Positions 10,331 through 19,839 of a stretch of 64,000 bases of DNA are shown piece by piece. A model generated the notes under the pieces. That model had not been told where the DNA came from, ran no database searches, and saw only the letters and a program-made list of their open reading frames with translations. The first letter of the stretch is position 1. Every line of letters starts with the position of its first letter. This DNA is from Prorocentrum cordatum (lineage: Eukaryota > Sar > Dinophyceae > Prorocentrales > Prorocentraceae): NCBI GenBank assembly GCA_963575745.1, contig CAUYUJ010018715.1:668699-732698 (forward strand). Direction: 5' to 3'. Position numbers and translations under genes: made by a program.

Positions 10331-11216
10331 GCCGTGTTCGCGGGTGGTCTTGAGGGCCCTGTGCAGTGCATCGATCGGGCTGAGCTGATGGCCCTCCTGC
10401 AAGGACTCAGGGCTGCTCGGCCTCCCGCTGTTTTTCACAGTGACAGCGAATTTGTCGTGGACGGTCTCTCGAGGCGAGGCAAATTTCAGTGCACTGACCC
10501 ACGCAGTGCTCATGCAGATCTCTGGGAGTTGGTGTGGGCTCGGGTCGAGGTCTGGGGTGGTCTCGGTGGGGGGGGACCTCTGGATTGTCAAAGTCAAGAG
10601 CCATGTCACTCTCGAGCAACGACGCGCATCGAGTCTGTCGGTCCGTGTTTTGTGTTGGCAATGAGCGCGCCGACCACTGGGCCAGGAAGGTTGCCAGTGG
10701 GGGGAGGATCGATCGAGCCCATCGGCAGCGCTACCGACAGGCCACCGCGCTCGTTTCCAGTGTGGCCAGCCAGGTGGCCAAAGCAAGTGCCCGTCAGGTT
10801 CGGTTCGACCGCGAGCACCTGTCCAAAGTGCAACTGCAGGCCGCACGCCGCGCCCGCAAGGAGGCGCGTGCGGCCGCAACTGCCCCCGCCGCCGCCGCCG
10901 CCCCCTCTCCTCCTACCGTGCCCCTGAGGTCGGAGGGTGGGAGAGCTCGGGTGGTGGACGGCGGGCATGCATTGCGCAGGTGGGTGAGCAATGCCAGTTT
11001 TGTTAACGGGGTGGTTTGCGCCCATTGTGGCGCCTGCACGGATGTCGGTGGCCAGGTCCTCAAACTTGGCAGGAGTTGCGGCCCGCCTGGAGTCTGGGGG
11101 AGGAGGGTTCTCTCAGGCTTCGAGAAGGGTCGAGTGTTGTACAGGGGTAAGTGGATCACCGTTGAAGTGCGGCCCTTTGATCTCTCCCAGTCAGCTGCGG
11201 CCTCACAGGTGGTTTG
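10328..11216 (+). pseudogene. Retrotransposon 3' end: RNase H plus CxxC domain, frameshifted
   Basis: RNase H-like sequence in three frames. Frame 2 carries CIDRAELMALLQGLRAA and FHSDSEFVVDGL (second and third acidic residues). A frameshift near the G run at 10568-10575 leads to DLWIVKVKSHVTLEQ, and another near 10625 to FCVGNERADHWARKVA (fourth acidic residue). The first acidic residue is missing: the region upstream is a 0.67-kb GGA tract. The last frame continues into an Ala-rich linker and a C-terminal HALRR...VVCAHCGA...LGRSC motif (His, CxxC, Cys). RNase H followed by a Cys-rich tail suggests a non-LTR retroelement. No reverse transcriptase is seen, consistent with 5' truncation. Confidence 0.75.
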
Positions 11217-11284
11217 ATCGTGAGGGGTCTATGAGCAGGTGAGGTTAGGTCACACTAACCTTTTTGGTCGCAATGTGAGTCGTC

Positions 11285-11545
11285 AGGAGGAGGAGGAGGA
11301 GGAGGAGGAGGAGGAGGAGGAGCCAGAAAGGGGGTCTGCCACCTCCGAGGAGGGGGCTCCTCGCGGCGCGCCCCTCCCCCCCCCTGCTCATGCCATCCCC
11401 CTCCATCCACAGCTCGGGGATGCACCGAGCGGGCCTCCTCGGTGGAACCAGACACCCTTGGGCAATGCAAAATAATCATGACGAGAGGTTTCTCGCTATG
11501 TTCGGCCTCCGGGGGCCCTACCCGTCCTCGGGAGTGTTAATAAGG
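11285..11545 (+). repeat. Dispersed repeat O, copy 1
   Basis: GGA run, then CCACCTCCGAGGAGGGGGCT, CTTGGGCAATGCAAAA, TTCTCGCTATGTTCGGCCTC. Collinear with 12600-12855. Its end is a reverse family B fragment. Confidence 0.87.
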
Positions 11546-11599
11546 AGCTCCACCGAAGGCTCCAGTGGCGGCAGGACCACAACCAGCGCGAGGAGCCAG

Positions 11600-11850
11600 A
11601 GGAGGAGGAGGAGGCGGAGGAGGAGGAGGAGGAGGAGGAGACGGAGACGGAGACGGAGGGGGAGGAGGAGGAGGAGGAGGAGGAGGAGGAGGAGGAGGAG
11701 GAGAGGAGGAGGAGGAGGAGGAGGAGGAGAGGAGGAGGAGGAGGAGGAGGAGGAGGAGGAGGAGAGGAGGAGGAGGAGAGGGAGTAGGAGGAGGAGGAGG
11801 AGGAGGAGGAGGAGGAGGAGGAGAAGGAGGAGGAGGAGGGGAAGGGGGAA
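11600..11850 (+). repeat. GGA tract with GACGGA patch
   Basis: Follows the second copy of the anchor sequence. Confidence 0.95.
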
Positions 11851-11979
11851 CAAGGTAGGTGCGCTCGCGTCATATCTGACATCCTACCCCTCCCTCCCAT
11901 CCCTTACCATGGCGTAGATCCCCTCTCTACTCGCACAGTTGGATGTCGAGCAGGGCACTGATCCCGAAAGGGTACGCGA

Positions 11980-12450
11980 TGAATTGTAGAGCACGGCATG
12001 GCATGGCGTAGAAGAGCACCGCACAGCGTAGTGTGTCACAGCATGGCGTGGCGTGGTGTAGTGAAGACTTGCATCACAAAGCTTTGCAACGCAAAGCATG
12101 GCATCGCACAGCGGCCCCGAACATAACATTGCATAGCATGGCGTTGAAGTTCAAAGCGTAGCATGGCATAGCATGACGTGGCACTTACGCACTGGATATG
12201 ACAGCTGCAGCTGAAGACATGGCATCGCGCAGCGGAACGCAACCTAGCATTGCATTGCATGCCGGGGCATGGCACTGGAAATGACGCCAACGCTGCAGCG
12301 GGAGCACGATTCGGAACGAGCGGAAGCGCGGAAATGAGGCCACCGCTGCAGCGGGAGCACGATTCGGAACGAGCCGAAGCACGGAAATGAGGCCAGCGCT
12401 GCAGCGTGAGCACGATTCGGAACGAGCGGACGCCCGAAAATGAAGCCCGC
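11980..12450. repeat. ATGGC/GCATGGC degenerate repeats, then GCAGCGGGAGCACGATTCGG units
   Basis: First part: short GGCATGGC-like words. Second part (12290-12440): three copies of a roughly 50-bp unit containing GAGCACGATTCGGAACGAGC. Confidence 0.75.
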
Positions 12451-12599
12451 GCCTAAGCGAGAACATCATTTTGAAAAAAAACAAGAAAAAACACAACTGC
12501 GGGAAATCCGGTGTAAAAAACAATACGCGGAGGGGTGCCCGCTATCTTCCGCACGCCATCAGGGGATGGATGAGAGTAGTATTCATATTGTGTAATTGT

Positions 12600-12855
12600 G
12601 GAGGAGGAGGAGGACGAGGAGGAGGAGGAGCCAGAGAGGGGGGTCCGCCACCTCCGAGGAGGGGGCTCCTCGTGGCGTGCCCCTCCCCACCCCCGCTCAA
12701 GCCGTCCCCCTTCATCCTCAGCTCGGGAAAGCACCGAGGGGGCCTCCTCCTCGGTAGACCCAGACCCCCTTGGGCAATGCAAAACATCATGGCGGGAGGT
12801 TCCTCGCTGTGTTCGGCCTCCAGGGGCCCTTGCCGGGCCTCGGGAGCGTGACAAA
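12600..12855 (+). repeat. Dispersed repeat O, copy 2
   Basis: Same order: GGA run, CCACCTCCGAGGAGGGGGCT, CTTGGGCAATGCAAAACATC, TCCTCGCTGTGTTCGGCCTC. Confidence 0.87.
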
Positions 12856-12948
12856 CCGACCCAGGATGCAAAGCCGGTCCAGGGGAATGGGTCGAGACCT
12901 CGGAGGGTCGACGCTCTGAGAAAGTCATGACGCCAGGGGTCTGGGATG
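12788..12948 (-). repeat. Family B copy (reverse)
   Basis: Minus strand reads CCCCTGGCGTCATGAC, then the shared GTCGACCCTCCGAGG block and a CCCGAGGCCCGGCAAGGGCC end. Confidence 0.7.
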
Positions 12949-12963
12949 GCGGCGCCCCTGCTC

Positions 12964-13061
12964 CTGGCGGCGCCGCCTGCTTCCTTCCCGCTGGCAGCCT
13001 GCAGGTCCTCGCACAGCCGGTCGTACGCGCCCTGCGCCTCGGCGACCTCGTGGCGGAGCTC
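12964..13061 (-). CDS. Coiled-coil exon Z (98 bp)
   Basis: Starts after CTCTCCGAG, encodes ELRHEVAEAQGAYDRLCEDL and QAASGKEAGGAA, ends GCCGCCAG before a GA donor (GAGCAG), phase 2. A family A dispersed repeat abuts the acceptor side. Confidence 0.65.
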
Positions 13062-14542
13062 CTCGGAGAGGAGCGGGAGGTGCCGATACCAGGGCTCTGC
13101 TGGGGCGCGCTCTGACCAGGATCTCGAGGGGAAACCACTCGTGGCGACGAGGGCTCCCCGGACCTCGGCATCCCCTTGCCCCTCCGACTCTACCCTGCTG
13201 GTGAAGGAAATGCGCCCGCTCAACGGCCCGGGGGCCTGTGTAAGATCACGGGTTGCACGTTTGCGAATTCTAGCTCGCGCGCGCGTGGCGGCCCCTGGGA
13301 GTCCCCGAAACCCGGGAGACTCCCGGCAAGGTCTCCGCAAGGTCCCCCAGAGTGCTCCAGACGCCCCGGAATCGGTCCAAGAGGCCCCGAGTCGCCGACA
13401 GATCGTTCCAAGACGCCTAAGATGGCCTCCAGACAGTCCCAGAAGCGCCAAGAAGCTCCAAGAGGGCCTCAAGAGGCCCTCCAAGAAGGCCCAAAGAAGT
13501 ACAATTCGCACCATTCCCAAAAGAGAACGTATATACATGTCCCGCATCTTCGAATTCTGACGCTTTACACCGTTCAATATTGCCTAGGAGGCCCTCAAAA
13601 TCGCCACAAAACGGCTCAACATGCCTTCAAGATGAACCCAAGACGGCCACAGAGCGCTGCAAGACAGCCCAAAAGGCTCCTCAAGACGGCTCCAGAGGCT
13701 CCCAGAAGACCCCAAGAGCGCTACTACGAGCTACCATGTCTGGCCCTTTCCCGCCGGATCGCTCACGAGACCGCCAGCAGGGCCCCAAAACACTCCAAGA
13801 GGCCCCAAAATTCTAGCCCAAGAAGGTCCCAAGAGGCTAACAAGGGGCCTCCCAAGAAACCCCACGATGTATCTCAGAGACCCGTCTTGTCGATGACCCA
13901 GTTTCGCCTTAAGAGTTCCCCAAGTGACCTTCCACAGGCCTCCTCCTCATCATCCTCTGATTCCTCATCCTAATCTGTTTCGCCACGAGCACGCCCACAC
14001 CATTGGCACGCATTAGCCTCACAGGGAAATTTCAAGTCCCCGCGTCGTGAGAAGATCGCGGAGGGTTTTGGTAAGCAGTTGTCAGCCTCCGGGAGCCCTC
14101 AACCAGCCCTGGAGTCGTTACAAAACAACTCGGGATGAACAGCCAGTCCTGAAGAAGGTCTCCGACCTCTGGAGGCCTCACACAGCGTGCCGAATACCAC
14201 GCCTCAAAAACCTGGATGACCTCCCTGCGGCTCAGCAATCCGCACGAACACTCGGTAGATTATCGGCAGAGACAATATGAGCCGGCGGAATGAACGAAGC
14301 GAGGTAATAATCCAGATTCCGCAGCTCCCCACACATTACCTTTCCCTGAGCGCGTTCCGCCAATGGCGACGACCGCGACGCCTTCGACGACGACGCCGAC
14401 GACGACGAAAACGACGACGACGATGAAAACGACGAAAACGACGACGACGTTGACGACGACGATGAAAACGACGACGACGATGAAAACGACGAAAACGACG
14501 ACGACGACGACGACGACGAAAACGACGACGACGACGATGAAA

Positions 14543-14622
<80 letters not shown>

Positions 14623-15020
14623 ACGACGACGGACGACGGCGTGGCGGCACTCCTGGCCCTCCCGCTGGCGCTGCAGGGCCGCCCCCGCCGCCTCCTGCAG
14701 CAGCGCGCGCTGCTCCGCCAGCGCCTGCTCCGCCGCGCGGGTGCGCGCGCCCTGCTCCGCCACCCTCGCGCGCCACCTCCGGGCTGTGCGAAAGGGGGGG
14801 ATAGCAACGGGGGGGGGGGGGTGAGAATCAGCTCGCGCAGCTGCTTATCCTGGGCATGCATCGAGGAATGGGCCCCTCGATGGGGCCGACACCGGCCACA
14901 TGCCGCACACTTCGTCACCCCACCCCTTTCCCAATTTCCCCCCGTTCGTCCGGCCCGACACCTCCCCGCCTCGGCCTCGAGCTCCGCCAGCCCCCGCCGC
15001 GCGGGCTCCAGCTCCAGGTC
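12964..15020 (-). CDS. Coiled-coil protein gene fragment, three joined exons (partial)
   Basis: Three exons, 15020-14962, 14776-14653 and 13061-12964, splice in frame. Together they give about 94 residues of Ala/Glu/Arg/Leu-rich helix with heptad character (for example LELEPARRGLAELEAEAG, ARTRAAEQALAEQRALLQE, EELRHEVAEAQGAYDRL). Junctions: GAG before GTGTCG joins GAG before GTGGCG; CAG before GAGTGC joins GAG before GAGCTC. Each intron has a short direct repeat at its ends and an AG acceptor, as in the protease gene. The first intron holds a family D repeat; the second (1.6 kb) holds a GAC tract, a reverse family B copy and a CCAAGA minisatellite. No start, stop or named domain is visible, so the protein is unidentified; long Ala-rich coiled coils are common in cytoskeletal or scaffold proteins. 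Upstream and downstream exons are uncertain. Confidence 0.6.
13075..13172 (+). repeat. Family A copy next to coiled-coil exon Z
   Basis: Contains GTGCCGATACC, CTCTGACCAGGATCTCGAGG and GTGGCGACGAGGGC. It abuts the acceptor side of exon Z. Confidence 0.75.
13370..13860 (+). repeat. CCAAGA-GGCCC degenerate minisatellite
   Basis: Loose 12-16 bp periodicity of CCCAAGAGGGCC and CCAAGACGGCCC. Related stretches: 34560-34790, 35085-35550, 55940-56380, 57710-58350, all in the same strand sense. Confidence 0.7.
14040..14185 (-). repeat. Family B copy (reverse) inside the coiled-coil gene intron
   Basis: Diverged; CAGTCCTGAAGAAGGTCTCC and GGATGAACAGCCAG match the family core read in reverse. Confidence 0.6.
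14356..14640 (+). repeat. GAC/ACG triplet tract
   Basis: (ACG)n with ATGAAAACG interruptions, inside the coiled-coil gene intron. Confidence 0.96.
14653..14776 (-). CDS. Coiled-coil exon Y (124 bp)
   Basis: Starts after CCGGAG at 14777, in phase with exon X, and encodes 41 residues from WRARVAEQG to LQRQREGQ. Ends CAG before a GA donor. Immediately downstream on the minus strand is a long GAC/GTC triplet tract. Confidence 0.65.
14785..14900 (+). repeat. Family D copy inside a coiled-coil gene intron
   Basis: GTGCGAAAGGGGGGGATAGC, AATCAGCTCGCGCAGCTG, GCATCGAGGAATGGGCCCCT; lacks the 22-bp palindrome. Its end lies 9 bp from the acceptor of exon Y. Confidence 0.8.
14962..15020 (-). CDS. Coiled-coil exon X (59 bp)
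   Basis: Preceded by a pyrimidine-rich acceptor (CCCCCCGCAG), starts GACCTGGAGCTGGAG, ends GGGGAG before a GT donor. Encodes DLELEPARRGLAELEAEAG. Confidence 0.65.
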
Positions 15021-15180
15021 CTGCGGGGGGCAGCGCGCCCGGGCCCGGCGCGCATGGGCTCTCGGGCTCGAGCGGCCCCGGCCGCATCGGGCCGCGCCGC
15101 ATCTCGGGCCGCATATCGGGCCGCGTCGGCTTCGCACCGGCTCGGTCGCGCCGGGAGGCGCAGCAGCGCCACGCATAGGT

Positions 15181-15326
15181 GGCCACATGCGAGCCCCACC
15201 CCCATACCCCCCACGATTTCTGAGGGGGAAGGTGGGTTCACTTCGCTCGGGAGCTCCCGAGCGAAGTGAACCCCACCCTCCCCCTCAGAAATCGTGGGGG
15301 GTAGGGGTGGGGTTCGCGTGTGGCCC
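15181..15326. repeat. Near-perfect 146-bp palindrome
   Basis: Two arms of about 73 bp meet at GGGAG/CTCCC (15253/15254) with no spacer. The central 40 bp are perfectly palindromic; the remainder has a single-base indel and a few changes. Similarity continues some 20 bp further on each side. Confidence 0.95.
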
Positions 15327-15439
15327 CCTAACGCAGGCCTCCGGCCGCACCGCATCGCGGGAGCAGCGGGATCTAATCGGCTCGGGAGGGCCGGAACCAA
15401 CATGCAGTCGGCTATAGACGGGGTCGACACGGGCCCTGC

Positions 15440-15600
15440 AGCGGGGGACGCGTCGACTGGAGATCGGCGCCACGTCGACGACAGATGTAAGCGACAGGCT
15501 CCCGACAGCGAGTCCTAGCGCTCCCGGGCGGGCTGGGCTAGCGGGCCCCGATCGGCGATGAAAGAGCGATAGGGGGTCGGTGCGTTCGCCCCCGTGCGCG
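15440..15600 (+). repeat. Dispersed repeat S
   Basis: CTCCCGACAGCGAGTCC, GGGCGGGCTGGGCT, GATCGGCGATGAAAGAGCGA. Relatives at 37015-37140 and 41740-41925. Confidence 0.7.
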
Positions 15601-15619
15601 GGTTCTGGGTGTTTCTCGG

Positions 15620-15790
15620 GCCATGCTTCGGGCCTCCGGCGGCTGTTCGGGACGAGCCCAGCGCCCCTGGAAAGCTCTCGGCGAGGCGAAGCTGCTGGAG
15701 AGCACCCCGAGGATGGAAGACCGCTGGGAACTAACGAACGCGCCCGACAACCTTGAAAACCTTGAACCTCGAACCTGTCGTGTCGATACA
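15620..15790 (+). repeat. Dispersed repeat R
   Basis: GGCTGTTCGGGACGAGCCC, GCGAGGCGAAGCTGCTGGAG. Copies at 31075-31220, 35195-35350, 43370-43545, all plus orientation. Confidence 0.78.
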
Positions 15791-16059
15791 TGCCCCCCCC
15801 TGAGCCTGCGGTCAGGAGCCTGCGACCCGCTGTGCCCTGCAAGCGCACGGCGAGTCGCCCCGCTCTGCGTCATCTCGGGAGGTTGGGCAGAGCTCGGGAC
15901 GTGGAAAGCCTATAGGGACTGAAACGTGGCGGAGGGACACGCTATCCAAAAGTTCCCGACCGCACACCCCTCTTTCGGCGGTGGACAAACCTCCCTTTAG
16001 TAAATTACACCTGAGAAAACCCAATCAATGAATGGTTTGAACATTAATACTGTGGATAT

Positions 16060-16290
16060 TGAGATCGATTGTGAGATCGATAGTGGAATCGATAGCGAGG
16101 AGGATTATAAGGTCGATCGTGAGACTGGAGTGAAATCGATTCAATGAGATCGATCGTGAGATCGATCGCGAGATCGCTCATGCGAGCTCTAGTGAGATCG
16201 CTTGTGAGGTCGATAGTGAGATCGATTGAGAGATCGATGGTGAGATCGATAGAGAAATGGGTAATGAGATCGATGGTGAGACCGATCGAT
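16060..16290 (+). repeat. GAGATCGAT minisatellite
   Basis: Roughly 12-bp unit GTGAGATCGATC; leads into repeat T. Confidence 0.88.
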
Positions 16291-16299
16291 AAGAAGATC

Positions 16300-16500
16300 G
16301 ACCAGGAACCCGGGAACCCAGGAACCTCGCCGCCCTCCGAAATCGGCCCGGAACCCGGAACCAATAACCTGGGAACCTGGAACCGGGAACCCGGGAACCC
16401 AGCGTGCGACCAAAATCGGCGGGAAACTTTCGCCAAATCATTCAACTTCCGCGAGGACCCCTTCAGTGCAAGCACTGACTGGGGAAACACCTTTCAATGA
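16300..16500 (+). repeat. Dispersed repeat T, copy 1
   Basis: GAAATCGGCCCGGAACC, GGAACCCGGGAACCCAG, GGCGGGAAACTTTCGCC, ACCCCTTCAGTGCAAGCACT. Collinear with 27970-28150. Confidence 0.87.
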
Positions 16501-16800
16501 AAACGGTCCTAGCTAGGACACAGACCGACGGACGTGGACCCGCAAAAATGACGGCCGCGACGCCCTCTCGCGAGCCGAAGACGGCCAATTCGCTGATCGA
16601 CGTGTCAGGGTACAGTCGGGGCGCTGAAGAAGGAACCCTTCTCGTTGGCGAGGGGCTTGGTGTTCCTTGATTGTTTTACAGATTGCGTTTGGTTTTCCAT
16701 GGGAGATCGAAGTTTAACTTATGGGAAAAAAGGGGCCTCGTTCCTTATTTAGGGTTCCTTAGGTCAACGCCCCGACTGTAGGAGGTCAATCAACCTCCGA
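16501..16800. other. No feature recognised
   Basis: Contains an imperfect direct pair around CAGTCGGGGCGCTGAAG and AACGCCCCGACTGTAG (inverted). No gene seen. Confidence 0.5.
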
Positions 16801-16814
16801 CCTTACCAGTTCCC

Positions 16815-16897
16815 CTGAGGTCCACCCGCCCAATCTTCGCGCGGATGGCCGCGTCCAGGCGCAGCCGCCGCTCGGCACCCGCGGCGAGGCGCGCCTC
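16815..16897 (-). CDS. Candidate coiled-coil exon
   Basis: After CGGGAGCAG the frame reads EARLAAGAERRLRLDAAIRA then KIGRVDL. Charged, Ala/Arg/Leu-rich and on the same strand as the coiled-coil exons. A donor could be GTAAGG just beyond 16806, which would lengthen the exon. Boundaries tentative. Confidence 0.45.
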
Positions 16898-16999
16898 CTG
16901 CTCCCGCAGCGACGCCGGGGGCGCGCCCGCCGCGTGCCGCGGCGAGCCGCCCTCCGGCGTGGCCGCGTCCTTTCTTTGGGGGAGAGCAGCGGTGCGGTG

Positions 17000-18185
17000 A
17001 CCGCCCGTGCGGGGACGTCGGGATCCCCAGCTGGGAAGGCGCAAACCCCCCCGCACCCCCCAGTCCCGACCCCCTCCCCGAACCCGCGAACCAAGGGCGT
17101 CGGGCCAAGGGGCGGGTGTGGACTCTCGGGGCCCGGGCAGGGAGAAGACGCCCCCACCGGCCGGTCTCCCCGCCCCTTGTGGATCGTATTGGCTCGGGGA
17201 TGGGAGTTGGGACTGGGGCTGGCCACTGGCCTCGCCGCGAGGTCCGTCGCCGCACGGCCCCGGGAACCCTGGGGGCCCCGGGTGGCCCCTGCGACGACCT
17301 CGGCCGCACCGGCCCACAGAATCCCCCGAGAAAACCGTGCGGGCGCCCCGAGGCCCCATGGTACGGGCTCCCTCCCTGCGGCCCTATGGGCCCTTCCCCC
17401 CAGGACCAGCTCCTCCTCTAGAGTTGTGTCTCGACATTCCAGGGTCCTGGGCCCTGGGCCCTTCCCCCATGATCCACGGCTTCGTCCCGACCTGTTTTCA
17501 GACAAAACCCAGGGAGACCCCGGATGGCCCCGGGAAGCCAAACAACCGATTGAAAAACATCAGCCCCGGGCCCTTCCCCCAGGACCGATTCTGCATCCTG
17601 ACTTGGCCTCCGACATTCCAGGGGCCCCATGGACGGCCCCGGAAGCGAACAAACAGCAAAGAAAAACCTTCGCCCCGTTCCCCTCAGGATCACTCTTCCT
17701 TCCTGGCGAAGGATGTGGTCACCACATCGTTTGGGGGTCCCCAAGTCTTCGGCAGCGCTGGCCTCGCCGCCGCCATCAGCCCCTGGCGAAGCGGCGCCCA
17801 CCCTCGGAGGAACAGAACGTGGAACGGATACAAACTTTCGGTGGGACGCCTGAGGGCATGAATTGGACGGGTCCTGCGAGGTGTCGCCAGTGGCCGCCCG
17901 TGACCGCCTCGGGGCCGCCTCGTGCGCTGGGCGGGCCTGGCGAAGTTTCGCCATATTGCCGCCCGCAGCTGCATCTCGGTTGCACCTCGCATGCTGCACC
18001 ACATGCAGCTGACCACACACAGCTGGCACCACGCAGCTTGCACGTCCACAGCTTGCACCAGCTTACCGCTTGGGGCCCACGCCGGCCAACATGTGGCGGG
18101 CCCTGGAACCACGGAACCAAAAAACCTTGCCATCCCTGGGGGGGGGGGGCAATTGTTACTTCCGCCTGCCGCCAGCGTCCGCCGG
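17000..18185. repeat. GC-rich spacer with diverged GGGCCCTTCCCCCAGGACC repeats
   Basis: The motif recurs at about 17388, 17457, 17570 and 17675 with GACATTCCAGGG blocks between. At 17985-18065 short GCAGCTTGCAC repeats occur. Open frames here show no domain. Confidence 0.55.
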
Positions 18186-18189
18186 CTGA

Positions 18190-18280
18190 GGCGCCCTCGT
18201 TTTGCCTGCGCCGCCTTCCGCCGGCCTTCCGCCGCCTTCCGACGAGGAAAAACTGCAGCAAACCCCTCTCGATCCTCGAA
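18190..18280 (+). repeat. Dispersed repeat P (CCGCCTTCCGCC)
   Basis: GCCTTCCGCCGGCCTTCCGC and CGAGGAAAAACTGC. Also at 27425-27545, 30728-30860 (GCCTTCCGCCGAGGAAGG) and 60600-60720. Confidence 0.78.
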
Positions 18281-18295
18281 AGTGGGTCCGAGGCG

Positions 18296-18323
18296 GATAT
18301 ATATATATATATATATATATATA
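18296..18323. repeat. (TA)n microsatellite
   Basis: About 12 TA units. Confidence 0.95.
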
Positions 18324-18514
18324 CCCATCGCCTGGAAACCGACGCTCTGGGGACCAAACGTGCGGTGGACATGGATATATTTTGACCCCTGGAGGCCAAA
18401 TGTAACGTGTTCAGATCCACCGCCTGTGGAGGTCCCAATCCATCCTCCGGGCAGTGGTATGTATAAATCGCCGGCTCGAAAGTAAGGCCGTTTCTGGAAC
18501 GCCTCATTCACAGA

Positions 18515-18640
18515 CCCCCGACGTCATGATTTTTCATGGCGTCGGCCCCCAGATAGCTCTCGACCGCCTCCCGGGGCCCGCTTTTCATCCCGAGCCTCGT
18601 GCTTGACAGTCCTGGGGCCTGGTCAGGGCCTCGAGATGCC
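18515..18640 (+). repeat. Family B copy
   Basis: CCCCGACGTCATGATTTTTC, GGCGTCGGCCCCCAGA, TTTTCATCCCGAGCC. Confidence 0.78.
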
Positions 18641-18889
18641 GACAACTATGCAAGACCTCCGTCTAGACTTCTGGCTACACTTTTAAGATTGACCTTGGGT
18701 TAAGGGTGACTTTTGGTACGCGGTTTCTTGGGGGCCGCGGGGGGGACCAGACACAGTCGCAGCAGGCCGCTGCTATCGCATCGCGCTCGGCGATCGGGAG
18801 GCCCCCCTGGGCCCGCGCCAGGTCCTTACGGCGAACGGTCCCTCTCACGTGTCGCCGTTTCTCTCGAGACGCCACGTGTCCGGGCTTGC

Positions 18890-19073
18890 TGCTCGCATCC
18901 TGGCGGTGCCCCCGCCGCCGCCCTCCGCCCCGGGCGCGGCAGGCGGCTCCCGCCCGTCGCAGGCCTCGCCCCCTGCGGGCGCGGAGCCCGCCGGGGCCAG
19001 CTCGGGGGCGGCGGCCTGCCCCCCCGCGGCCGCCGCGGGCGCGGGCGCGGGCGCCAGCGCGGCCTGGTGAACG
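18890..19073 (-). CDS. Candidate Ala/Pro-rich exon island
   Basis: After TTCACCAG the frame reads AALAPAPAPAAAAGGQAAAP and continues with ELAPAGSAPAGGEACDG. Extremely GC-rich, low complexity. Could be coding, or chance openness in high-GC DNA. Confidence 0.3.
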
Positions 19074-19164
19074 GCGACGTCCGGCTGCCTGGCGCGGGGA
19101 GAAAAAGCCCGAAACCAGACCCCATCGAGAAATCAGGACGGAAAGGGTTTTCTATGCATTCCGC

Positions 19165-19295
19165 CTCCAGTGGCCATTACCGGGCCTCGGGGCCCTCAAG
19201 CACGACTCAGGGCGAATCGCTTGTCCTTGGGAACGGGTCGAGACCTCGGAGCCGATGTTATGAAAAAATCATGACGTCGGGGGTCTGGGAACTGC
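19165..19295 (-). repeat. Family B copy (reverse)
   Basis: Minus strand starts CCCCCGACGTCATGATTTTT; the plus strand shows GAACGGGTCGAGACCTCGG. Confidence 0.72.
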
Positions 19296-19297
19296 GA

Positions 19298-19468
19298 TAC
19301 CACCACCACCAGGGACCCTCAGCGCCAGGAGCCAGGGGGTCCCCCTCTGATAGTGTGCCCCCCCCCATCTCGCTCGAGGCATCGCATATCCCCATCTCGG
19401 GAAGGCATCTCGGTCCTTCTCGCTGGACGTGGCCCCCCTGGTGGTGGTGTCGTTTCTCTTTCCCCCGA
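19298..19468. repeat. Inverted pair GATACCACCACCACCAGGG
   Basis: The left end GATACCACCACCACCAGGG is mirrored by CCCCCTGGTGGTGGTGTCG near 19433-19453, suggesting a small inverted-repeat element. Confidence 0.65.
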
Positions 19469-19597
19469 AACGGAAGCGGGCTCGGAAGCATTGGGAAGCA
19501 GTTCCTGGGAGGTCTTCGTAGGCCCGATGCAGGGGCCATGGAGCAAGAATCGCCCCAAACAGAGGATTGAGCCCTGGGGGAAGCATGACGGTGAGGA

Positions 19598-19601
<4 letters not shown>

Positions 19602-19653
<52 letters not shown>

Positions 19654-19765
19654 ATATATATGTATGAGACTCGCGGGTCCCTGTATTTTTCCTATACATA
19701 TTTTTACATACGTACACACACATATATATACATATATATATATATACACATATACACACTTATAC
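19602..19765. repeat. (TC)n then (TA)n/(CA)n microsatellites
   Basis: About 24 CT units at 19602-19649, then ATATAT/ACACAC stretches. Confidence 0.95.
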
Positions 19766-19839
19766 ACACTAGCGGGCGCGAGCGCCCTTGTTTGTATTCG
19801 CCATGCACCGAGCGGGAGGGACCCCCAGGAGCGAGCACC

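Noticed and set aside
8294-10927. An 877-residue open frame
   Set aside because: It chains satellite monomers, a GGA tract and one frame of a broken RNase H pseudogene; not a gene.
13370-13860. CRISPR-like array, also at other CCAAGA minisatellites
   Set aside because: No constant repeat with unique spacers; words are short, degenerate and contiguous, in a eukaryotic genome.
18290-18325. TATA box in the (TA)n run
   Set aside because: A simple microsatellite; dinoflagellate promoters generally lack TATA boxes and no gene start lies nearby.
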